Both the position numbers and the translations under genes were made by a program. DNA of 64,000 bases, from the NCBI RefSeq assembly GCF_000328705.1, contig NC_019673.1, positions 9,125,501 through 9,189,500 of the forward strand, read 5' to 3'. This DNA comes from Saccharothrix espanaensis DSM 44229 (GTDB taxonomy: Bacteria > Actinomycetota > Actinomycetes > Mycobacteriales > Pseudonocardiaceae). Of this stretch, positions 30,031-36,713 are shown in pieces. Position 1 is the stretch's first letter. The number at the start of each line of letters is the position of its first letter. The notes under the pieces were generated by a model. The model was given only the letters and a program-made list of their open reading frames with translations. It did not search any database and had not been told where the DNA came from.

Positions 30031-30519
30031 ATGCCACTGCGCCGCAGGACCGGGGTAGACACCACGTGGTTGGACGAGACGGCGAGCCCCAACGGCAAGC
30101 CGCTTCCGCCGAGCGTCGTCAGGACGTGGGCGGCGTACGTGGACGCCGCGAAGCGGGCCCGTCGCCGGCACGGCTTACTGGAGGTCACGTCGATCCTTGC
30201 GGCAGCGGCGATTCCGCCGGTGGCCCTGCTGACCGAACTGGACCTGGCGACTGCGCTGCTCGGGGCGACGGTGGTCGCGTCGAGCGCGCTGCGCCCGCTG
30301 TTCCAGTGGAAGGAGAACTGGCTGGCCAGAACGAATGTGCGTTACACGATCGAGCGCGAGGTGAATCTTTACACCATCGGGGCCGCCCCTTACGACGACC
30401 CCGATTCGGACCGGAAGCTCGTGCAAACTGTCGAACAAATCGCATTCGACGAACGTCAGAAGTGGGTGGCGCGCCGAGAGGTGACCACTGACGCCCCACG
30501 CTCGCCCGAGTCCTCGTGA
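30031..30519 (+). CDS. SLATT-domain (DUF4231-type) membrane protein
   Basis: A 162-residue protein with two membrane helices (LLEVTSILAAAAIPPVALLT and LATALLGATVVASSALRP) followed by FQWKENWLARTNVRYTIERE and a helical tail. This matches the SLATT family, predicted membrane effectors associated with nucleotide-signalling and other defence systems. No nucleotidyltransferase, reverse transcriptase or other SLATT partner is adjacent, so here it is an orphan. The start at ATG 30031 has GAGG 5 bases upstream; a longer frame upstream looks non-coding. Confidence 0.75.
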   Translation: MPLRRRTGVDTTWLDETASPNGKPLPPSVVRTWAAYVDAAKRARRRHGLLEVTSILAAAAIPPVALLTELDLATALLGATVVASSALRPLFQWKENWLARTNVRYTIEREVNLYTIGAAPYDDPDSDRKLVQTVEQIAFDERQKWVARREVTTDAPRSPESS

Positions 30520-30561
30520 TCGGGTACCGGAGCGGCGGACTTCTCGATCGTCGCCCCAAGT

Positions 30562-30963
30562 TCAGAGCGCGGGCAGCAGAGCGGCTCCCCAGAGCTTCAG
30601 CCAGGTGTACGCGCCGGCGGTGAACCGGTCGAACGGGCCGCGCGGCTCCTCACGCTTGAGCACCACCCTGCCCCGGGCCAGGACGGCGATCACCACCACC
30701 ACAACCCCGACCGTCACGACCGGCGCGGTGGTCAGGCCCCACCAGAGCAGCAGACCGACGGCCAGGAGTTGTGCCCACGCGAACAGCACGACGGCCAGGT
30801 CACCGAAGACCTCCACGAGGAACCCGCCGACCGCACGCCCCGCGACCAGCGGAGCCCGCACGACTGCCGTCAGCGCACGCTTGACCCACCACGGACGGTC
30901 CGACGCACGGCGCGCGGCGTGGACCGCCTTACGTGCGGCAGCCAACTTCGACTCACGGGTCAC
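30562..30963 (-). CDS. Small membrane protein of unknown function
   Basis: A 133-residue protein with a basic, helical N-terminus (TRESKLAAARKAVHAARRAS) and two membrane helices (FGDLAVVLFAWAQLLAVGLLLWWGL and APVVTVGVVVVVIAVLA). I do not recognise the family. The start is GTG 30963. The gene converges with the SLATT gene (42 bp apart) and lies next to the toxin-antitoxin pair, but it reads in the same direction as that pair and could be transcribed after it. Confidence 0.55.
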   Translation of the reverse strand: MTRESKLAAARKAVHAARRASDRPWWVKRALTAVVRAPLVAGRAVGGFLVEVFGDLAVVLFAWAQLLAVGLLLWWGLTTAPVVTVGVVVVVIAVLARGRVVLKREEPRGPFDRFTAGAYTWLKLWGAALLPAL

Positions 30964-31004
30964 GTCCCCATGATCGTCCGGCTCGCCCGCCGCACCAAGG
31001 CCGG

Positions 31005-31379
31005 CTACGACAGGCGATCGCGCACGAACCCGGCCATCGCCGCCTGGTCCGCGTCACCCCTGGCCGCGAGCACGATCAGCGCCACCAGCTCCGACTGGGT
31101 GATCATCGGGACGAAGCCGTTGACGTAGCAGAACGTCAGCATGCCGATGGCCGCCGTGCGCTTGTTCCCGTCCATGAACGGGTGGTGCACCTTCACGACC
31201 CCGTAGGCCAGGGCCGCGGCCTTGTCTGCGACGTCCGGGTACAGCTCGTCGCCGCCGAACGTCCGGGCGGGCGCGGCGACGGCGGACTCCAACCCTTCCG
31301 GCTTGATCACCGGGCCGGCGCCGTGGGGGCGTGACAGCTCGATGAGCTCGGCGGAGGTCAGGTACCTCCAGTCGGCCAT
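31005..31379 (-). CDS. Doc-type (Fic-fold) toxin
   Basis: A 124-residue Doc homologue. The catalytic motif VHHPFMDGNKRTAAIGM (residues about 63-79) is complete (H-P-F-x-x-G-N-K-R). Doc phosphorylates elongation factor Tu and stops translation. The motif is intact, so the protein is probably active unless neutralised. The ATG at 31379 overlaps the antitoxin stop in TGATG, so translation is coupled to the antitoxin. Confidence 0.9.
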   Translation of the reverse strand: MADWRYLTSAELIELSRPHGAGPVIKPEGLESAVAAPARTFGGDELYPDVADKAAALAYGVVKVHHPFMDGNKRTAAIGMLTFCYVNGFVPMITQSELVALIVLAARGDADQAAMAGFVRDRLS

Positions 31380-31546
31380 CAGATCTCGCCCAGGAGCTTC
31401 AAGGCCGCGCGGTACTCGGCGTCGATCTTCGCGGCGGCTTCGGCCAGGGACAGCGGAGCCGGGCCGGGGCGGGTCAGGTCGCGGGCGGGCAGCAGGTCGC
31501 GGGCGGCACGGCGGTCCGCGGCGGGCACGATCGCGGGCTCGGTCAT
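31379..31546 (-). CDS. Doc antitoxin (Phd-like, small)
   Basis: A 55-residue protein directly upstream of doc, overlapping by one base. It has the helical C-terminus expected of a toxin-binding antitoxin (LSLAEAAAKIDAEYRAALKL). The N-terminal DNA-binding domain of a full Phd is not obvious. ATG 31546 has an excellent ribosome-binding site (AAGGAGGG). The function is inferred from position and from the coupled start. Confidence 0.78.
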   Translation of the reverse strand: MTEPAIVPAADRRAARDLLPARDLTRPGPAPLSLAEAAAKIDAEYRAALKLLGEI

Positions 31547-31614
31547 CGGTCCCTCCTTCGCGGACCGCGAGAGCTTCGCAGGTCGACAGGGTCGCCGAAA
31601 GTCGTTTCCCGACC

Positions 31615-32016
31615 TCACTCGCCGCTGCGCCACGCCTCGTTGTAGCGGCGTTCGCGTTCCTGGTCGGACTCGGTGTTGCGGGCTTTTCGGAACGTGCTGG
31701 CCGACGCTCTGGGGTAGCCGTACTTGGTCATGCGGTGGTCGGTGGACTCGATCGCGTACGAGACCGCGAAGTACACGCCGACCACCAGGCCCAGGGAGCC
31801 GCAGGCCACGGCCAGGGGCAGGGGGGAGTCCAGGCCCCACACCAGGGCCAGGGCGATGACCACCGTCAGCGGGAGGACCTGGAGGAACGCCCGCACCACG
31901 AACCACGCCAGCCACGTCCGCTTGGTGGCCTGGTGGAAGACCCACTCGCGGTACTTCAGCGGCAGGCGGCCGCCGACCAGGTACCAGGCCCGCAGCGGGA
32001 TCGGGGGGCTGGTCAT
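31615..32016 (-). CDS. DUF5313-type small membrane protein
   Basis: A 133-residue protein with two membrane helices (FLQVLPLTVVIALALVWGL and AVACGSLGLVVGVYFAVSYAI) and a basic C-terminus (STFRKARNTESDQERERR). The start RAWYLVGGRLPLKYREWVFH fits DUF5313. The function is unknown. The ATG (32016) overlaps the stop of the MarR regulator in an ATGA, so these two genes are coupled, and the membrane protein may be its main target. Confidence 0.7.
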   Translation of the reverse strand: MTSPPIPLRAWYLVGGRLPLKYREWVFHQATKRTWLAWFVVRAFLQVLPLTVVIALALVWGLDSPLPLAVACGSLGLVVGVYFAVSYAIESTDHRMTKYGYPRASASTFRKARNTESDQERERRYNEAWRSGE

Positions 32017-32459
32017 GAGGTCGCCGCGATCACTCGGGTCAGCACTCGGTGCAGGTCTTCCAGTTCGGCCAGTGTCATCCCGAGCCGCTCGACCACGGCC
32101 GGGGGGATGGCCAACGCCTGTTCGCGCAACGCCGCGCCCTCCTCGGTCAACGCCACGGCCAGTTGCCGCTCGTCCGACGACGCCCGGCCGCGGGTCACGT
32201 ACCCGATCGACTCCAGCCGCTTGAGCAGCGGCGACAGGGTCGCGGGCTCCAGCGCGAGCAGTCCGGCCAGCTCTTTCACCGACAGCGGTTCGCTGCCCCA
32301 CAGCGCCAGCATCACCAGGTACTGGGGGTGGGTGAGCCCCATGGGCTCCAGCAGCGGCCGGTAGAGGGCCACCACGTTCCGGGACGCGATGGAGAGCGCG
32401 AAGCAGACCTGCCGGTCCAGGGCCAGCGGATCGCCCTCGAAAGTTTGTGTACTAATCAT
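32013..32459 (-). CDS. MarR/OhrR-like redox regulator
   Basis: A 148-residue MarR protein with DRQVCFALSIASRNVVALYR at the N-terminus, where the Cys corresponds to the peroxide-sensing Cys of OhrR. The winged HTH is in LSVKELAGLLALEPATLSPLLKRLE. OhrR normally controls an ohr peroxidase; none is here, and instead a DUF5313 gene overlaps it. The start codon ATG 32459 lies in a perfect palindrome, and TACTGT 8 bases upstream suggests a leaderless start. Confidence 0.85.
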   Translation of the reverse strand: MISTQTFEGDPLALDRQVCFALSIASRNVVALYRPLLEPMGLTHPQYLVMLALWGSEPLSVKELAGLLALEPATLSPLLKRLESIGYVTRGRASSDERQLAVALTEEGAALREQALAIPPAVVERLGMTLAELEDLHRVLTRVIAATS

Positions 32460-32463
32460 TAGT
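32451..32463. promoter_or_regulatory. MarR/OhrR operator overlapping the start codon
   Basis: ACTAATCATTAGT is a perfect 13-bp palindrome that includes the ATG of the MarR gene (32457-32459 as CAT on the plus strand). MarR proteins usually bind such AT-rich palindromes. Binding here would cover the transcription start. Confidence 0.7.
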
Positions 32464-32473
32464 GCACACAGTA

Positions 32474-32854
32474 CTACCGCGACTCCAGCTCCGCCCAGCC
32501 CCCACCCGACGCCAGCACGGCCCGCACGCCTGCGGCGTGCTCGACGACACCCGCCAGGTCACCGTGCAGCAGGGCCGCGCGGTCCGCGTCGACCGGCTCC
32601 CGGTCGTCCCGCCACAGCTCCAGCGGCAGGCTCACCACGAACACCACCGAGTCGACCAGCCGCGACACCGGCGCGTCAGCGGGGCACGCCGACCGGATCG
32701 CGTTGCACGCCCGCACGACCTCCTGCAACCTGGCCACGGCGGACGCGGGCGTGCCGTCCCACTCCCCGTCCGGCCACACCCGCGTGCTCAACGCCAGCCA
32801 CAGGCGCCACCCGGCGGCCGACTCGGTCTCGTCCCGCGGCACCCAGGAACCCAT
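32474..32854 (-). CDS. Unknown small cytoplasmic protein
   Basis: About 126 residues from ATG 32854 (MGSWVPRDE). It is mainly helical, with a WRLWLALSTRVWPDGEWDG segment and RLVDSVVFVVSLPLELWRDD. I do not recognise the family. Upstream in-frame starts at 32893 and 32923 are possible, because ATG 32854 is only 2 bases from its GGAGG. The gene reads towards the MarR gene, ending 15 bp from its start. Confidence 0.5.
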   Translation of the reverse strand: MGSWVPRDETESAAGWRLWLALSTRVWPDGEWDGTPASAVARLQEVVRACNAIRSACPADAPVSRLVDSVVFVVSLPLELWRDDREPVDADRAALLHGDLAGVVEHAAGVRAVLASGGGWAELESR

Positions 32855-33048
32855 GCCCTCCACTGTGCGGCGACCGGGCCGGACAAGCCCCATGACGCTG
32901 CACACACGGATCGGGCGGCGCATTCGGCCTCGGCAGGCCGAAGTCCACCCGGCTGTCGTCGGTGCCGAAGACGTCCCGTGCGGCCCGGTCGAGGGCCCCC
33001 GGCGTGCGCGGGCGACGCATACCCAAAGTTTTTCCGCGAAACTCCGTC

Positions 33049-33780
33049 ATGTCCTCGCGTTTCGCGACTCCTACCCACATGCGAACCGGTGTCAACGCGC
33101 GTCCGTCGTCCGCGGCGGGCGCAGGTCGGCATGTCTCGGGGCCGGGAATCGCGCTGGTGGACCCCATACCGCTGTTCCGCGAGGGCCTCTCGGCCGTCGT
33201 GCGACGAACACCGGGGCTGCACTGGCTCGGCTCGACCGGGCACCTGCACACGGCCGTCCGCCTGCACGAACGGCTGCGGCCGGACGTGCTGCTGATCGAT
33301 TCGGTGCTCGACCCGCAGGGCCACCTGGCGACCCTGCTGGTCGGCAACGACCCGCAGCTGCTGGTGATCTCGCTGGTCCGCGAGCCGCACCGGACGGCGA
33401 AGTACGTGCGCGCCGCGCTGGCCGCCGGCGTGCGCGGGATGGTGCCCCGGGCCGGCGAGATCGGCGAGGTGCTCCAGGCGATCGTGCGCGGCCACCAGGA
33501 GCGGATGTACCTGGACCCGACGCTCGCGCCGCTGGCCGCCGGCTTCACGCCGACCGCCGAGGCCGGGTCGCGCCGCGCGCTGTCCCGGCGCGAGTACGAG
33601 GTGCTCCAGCTCATCGCCGACGGCTTGGAGAACCAGGCGGTGGCCAACGAGCTGTACGTCTCGGTGGAGACCGTCCGCACGCACGTGAAGAACATCTTGC
33701 GCAAACTCCGCGCGCGGGACCGGACGCACGCCGTCTCGCTCGCCTACCAGGCGGGACTGCTCAGCAGCAACATGAAGTGA
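33049..33780 (+). CDS. LuxR-family (NarL-type) response regulator
   Basis: About 243 residues. The receiver domain starts with GIALVDPIPLFREGLSAVV, has the probable phospho-acceptor Asp in RPDVLLIDSVLD and a KYVRAALAAGVRGMVP end. The C-terminal LuxR HTH is LSRREYEVLQLIADGLENQA and VSVETVRTHVKNILRKL. No histidine kinase is adjacent. The start could also be ATG 33079. The gene precedes fadE5 by 114 bp but has its own end; a functional link is not shown. Confidence 0.82.
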   Translation: MSSRFATPTHMRTGVNARPSSAAGAGRHVSGPGIALVDPIPLFREGLSAVVRRTPGLHWLGSTGHLHTAVRLHERLRPDVLLIDSVLDPQGHLATLLVGNDPQLLVISLVREPHRTAKYVRAALAAGVRGMVPRAGEIGEVLQAIVRGHQERMYLDPTLAPLAAGFTPTAEAGSRRALSRREYEVLQLIADGLENQAVANELYVSVETVRTHVKNILRKLRARDRTHAVSLAYQAGLLSSNMK

Positions 33781-33824
33781 CCTCGTCTCGTGCGCCACAA
33801 CCGGGTGGTCGGCCTTGCCGGGGT

Positions 33825-33862
33825 TACTGACAGGTAATACCCTGTTGTTACCGGTCAGTAGG
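33825..33862. promoter_or_regulatory. Inverted-repeat operator upstream of fadE5
   Basis: Two 13-base arms, TACTGACAGGTAA (33825-33837) and TTACCGGTCAGTA (33848-33860), are complementary at 12 of 13 positions across a 10-base spacer. The right arm with the following GG contains TTAC-N5-AGTAGG, the motif also present at 48069-48083 and 51094-51108. Confidence 0.75.
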
Positions 33863-33894
33863 GGACAGCCCCGACCTTCATGGAGTGAGACGAG

Positions 33895-35733
33895 ATGGGT
33901 CACTACAAGAGCAACGTCCGGGACCTCGAATTCAACCTGTTCGAGGTCTTCAACGTGCAGGACCACCTCGGCACGGGGCCGTTCGAGCAGGCGGACGAGG
34001 ACACCGCGCGCGGCGTGCTCGCCGAGCTGAACAACCTCGCCGTGGGTCCGCTGGCGGAGTCCTTCGCCGACGCCGACCGCAACCCGCCGGTGTTCGACCC
34101 GAAGACGCACTCGGCCACGCTGCCCGAGTCCTTCAAGCGGTCCTACCAGGCCCTCTGGGACGGCGAGTGGTACCGCCTGTCGCTGCCCAACGACCTGGGC
34201 GGCTTCGGCATCCCGCCGTCGGTGCAGTGGGCGGCGTCGGAGCTGATCCTGGGCGCGAACCCGGCCGTCTACATGTACCTGGCGGGCCCCAACTTCGCGA
34301 CGGTCGTGCACCGCAACGGCACCGAGGCGCAGCAGAAGTGGGCCGAGCTGATGATCGAGCGCGGCTGGGGCGCCACCATGGTGCTCACCGAGCCCGACGC
34401 CGGCTCCGACGTGGGCGCGGGCCGCACCAGGGCCGTGCTCCAGGAGGACGGCTCGTGGCACCTCGACGGCGTCAAGCGGTTCATCACCTCGGGTGACCAG
34501 GACCTGACCGAGAACATCATGCACCTGGTGCTGGCGCGGCCCGAGGGCCCCGGCATCGAGGCGAAGGCCGGCACCAAGGGCCTGTCGCTGTTCCTGGTGC
34601 CCAAGTGGCACTTCGACCCGGAGACCGGCGAGTCGACCGGCGAGCGCAACGGCGCCTTCGTGACCAACGTCGAGCACAAGATGGGCCTCAAGGTCTCCAC
34701 GACCTGCGAGCTCACCTTCGGCCAGCACGGCACACCCGCCAGGGGCTGGCTGCTGGGCGAGGTGCACGACGGCATCGCGCAGATGTTCCAGGTCATCGAG
34801 TACGCCCGGATGATGGTCGGCACCAAGGCCATCGGCACGCTGTCCACCGGCTACCTGAACGCGCTGTCCTACGCCAAGGAGCGGGTGCAGAGCGCCGACC
34901 TGACCCGGATGACGGACAAGACCGCGCCCCGCGTGCCCATCACGCACCACCCGGACGTGCGGCGTTCGCTGATGTTGCAGAAGGCGTACGCCGAGGGCCT
35001 GCGCGCGGTGTACCTGTACACGGCGACGTTCCAGGACCGGATCGCCCTGGGCGGCGAGGGCAAGGAACTGGCCGAGAAGGTCAACGACCTGCTGCTGCCG
35101 ATCGTCAAGGGCGTCGGCTCGGAGCGGGCCTACGAGCAGCTCGCGCAGTCGTTGCAGACGCTGGGCGGTTCGGGCTTCCTGCAGGAGTACCCGATCGAGC
35201 AGTACATCCGGGACTCCAAGATCGACTCGCTGTACGAGGGCACCACCGCGATCCAGTCGCTGGACTTCTTCTTCCGCAAGATCATCCGGGACAAGGGCCA
35301 GGCGCTCGGGTTCCTCAACGGCGAGATCCAGAAGTTCCTCGACAACGAGGGCGGCAACGGCCGGCTCAAGGAGGAGCGGGCGCTGCTCAAGCAGGGCCTG
35401 GAAGACCTCCAGGGGATGCTCGGCGCGCTGGTCGGCTACCTGACCACGTCGCAGGAGGACGTCCGCAACCTGTACAAGGTCGGCCAGAACACCGTCCGGC
35501 TGCTGATGACCGCCGGCGACGTGCTGGTGGGCTGGCTGCTGCTGCGCCAGGCCGAGGTGGCGCTGGCCAAGCTCGACGGCCAGGTCTCCGCCCGGGACAA
35601 GGCGTTCTACGAGGGCAAGGTCGCGGTGGCGTCGTTCTTCGCCAGGTCCGTGCTGCCGGAGCTCTCCGCCCGCCGCAAGATCGCGGAGACCACCGACAAC
35701 TCGCTGATGGACGTGGACGAAGCCGCGTTCTGA
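33895..35733 (+). CDS. fadE5: Acyl-CoA dehydrogenase, FadE5-type
   Basis: A 612-residue acyl-CoA dehydrogenase with the long C-terminal extension of the mycobacterial FadE5 group, which oxidises acyl-CoAs over a wide chain-length range. FAD and substrate motifs are visible: [15 protein letters not shown] (residue 160), [13 protein letters not shown], and the catalytic Glu in [16 protein letters not shown] (residue 445). Electrons should go to EtfAB and then to the EtfD-like protein at 22.8 kb. ATG 33895 has GGAG 9 bases upstream. An inverted-repeat operator shared with the cluster at 46-53 kb precedes it. Confidence 0.93.
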   Translation: MGHYKSNVRDLEFNLFEVFNVQDHLGTGPFEQADEDTARGVLAELNNLAVGPLAESFADADRNPPVFDPKTHSATLPESFKRSYQALWDGEWYRLSLPNDLGGFGIPPSVQWAASELILGANPAVYMYLAGPNFATVVHRNGTEAQQKWAELMIERGWGATMVLTEPDAGSDVGAGRTRAVLQEDGSWHLDGVKRFITSGDQDLTENIMHLVLARPEGPGIEAKAGTKGLSLFLVPKWHFDPETGESTGERNGAFVTNVEHKMGLKVSTTCELTFGQHGTPARGWLLGEVHDGIAQMFQVIEYARMMVGTKAIGTLSTGYLNALSYAKERVQSADLTRMTDKTAPRVPITHHPDVRRSLMLQKAYAEGLRAVYLYTATFQDRIALGGEGKELAEKVNDLLLPIVKGVGSERAYEQLAQSLQTLGGSGFLQEYPIEQYIRDSKIDSLYEGTTAIQSLDFFFRKIIRDKGQALGFLNGEIQKFLDNEGGNGRLKEERALLKQGLEDLQGMLGALVGYLTTSQEDVRNLYKVGQNTVRLLMTAGDVLVGWLLLRQAEVALAKLDGQVSARDKAFYEGKVAVASFFARSVLPELSARRKIAETTDNSLMDVDEAAF

Positions 35734-35760
35734 TCCGGACGCGACGACCCGGTTCACGGC

Positions 35761-35795
35761 GGAAGGGCGGCACCCCCGGTGGGTGCCGCCCTTCC
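35761..35795 (+). terminator. Terminator after fadE5
   Basis: A perfect 15-bp stem (GGAAGGGCGGCACCC at 35761-35775, complement at 35781-35795), loop CCGGT, followed by TCGTG. It lies 28 bp after the stop, and probably also ends transcripts of the convergent DUF1206 gene. Confidence 0.85.
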
Positions 35796-35851
35796 TCGTG
35801 TCACGACCCGGGTGCGCCCCACGACATTCGTGGGCGTCGGACCCGCTGCGG

Positions 35852-36655
35852 TCAGACCTTGTGCGCCTTGGCGGCGGCGAAGCAGTACGCGCCGAAACCG
35901 AGGAAGCCGAACGCGATCACGGCCAGCAGGAACACGCCGTAAGGCTGCGCGGCCAACGTGTGCAGCGCCTTGTCCAGGCCGCCGGACTCCGACGGGTCGG
36001 CGTTGATCGCCGCGAACCCGACCAGGATCCCGATCAGGCCGTACGAGATGCCCTTGCCGACCCAGCCGATCCGGCCCAGCCGCTCGACCCAGGTCCGGGT
36101 GCCGGCGGGCAGGTCGGACATGTCGAGGTCGTCCTCGAACTTCTTCTTGACGCCCTTGCGCGCGATGGCCACGCCGAGCGCGATCACGGCCAGCGCCACG
36201 ATCCCGACCAGGACCTGGCCCAGCGGCAGCGCGAGCACCTTGGCCGTCCACGACTGCGGCTGCTCGTTCGAGCCGGACTGCGACTGCCCGGCCGCGTACC
36301 CGACGGCCGCGACGCCGATCGCGACGCCGGTGATCGCGCGGCCCGCCGACCCCAGCCGGCGGACGATCCGCTTGCGCCCCGCCGGCACCCACTGGTAGCC
36401 GGACACGGCCATCACCAGCTGCCACGCGGCGAACGCGAACAGCCCGATCCCCACGACCCACAGCAGCACCGGCCCGAAGCCGGTCTGCGCGAGGGTCGCG
36501 ACCGCGCCCTTCTGGTCGGCCCGCTCGCCGCTGTCACCGAGCACGACCTGCGCGGTCAACACCGCCAGCAGCACGTGCACCAGCCCGTAGCACACCATTC
36601 CCGCCCGGCCGAAGACCTGCACGGCCGGGTGGCGTCTCACCTCATGCACGTTCAC
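35852..36655 (-). CDS. DUF1206 membrane protein
   Basis: A 267-residue protein with six membrane helices in three repeated pairs, each starting with a R-x-G-x-x-x-x-G-x-x-Y/A motif (FGRAGMVCYGLVHVLLA, LGSAGRAITGVAIGVAA, LGRIGWVGKGISYGLIG), the DUF1206 pattern. The function is unknown. GTG 36655 follows TAGTCA and 7 bases, which could be a leaderless promoter. The gene reads away from the VanW gene's end. Confidence 0.82.
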   Translation of the reverse strand: MNVHEVRRHPAVQVFGRAGMVCYGLVHVLLAVLTAQVVLGDSGERADQKGAVATLAQTGFGPVLLWVVGIGLFAFAAWQLVMAVSGYQWVPAGRKRIVRRLGSAGRAITGVAIGVAAVGYAAGQSQSGSNEQPQSWTAKVLALPLGQVLVGIVALAVIALGVAIARKGVKKKFEDDLDMSDLPAGTRTWVERLGRIGWVGKGISYGLIGILVGFAAINADPSESGGLDKALHTLAAQPYGVFLLAVIAFGFLGFGAYCFAAAKAHKV

Positions 36656-36713
36656 GATCGGGTGACTACCCGCTCGTGACCAGCCCCAACCGGAGCCGGC
36701 GGGAAACCCCGGA

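Noticed and set aside
29804-30058. 85-codon frame upstream of the SLATT gene
   Set aside because: No homology signals, atypical composition, overlaps the supported SLATT start.
32788-35757. A nearly 1000-codon frame antisense to fadE5 and the LuxR gene
   Set aside because: Same reason: antisense shadow of real genes with strong motifs on the plus strand.
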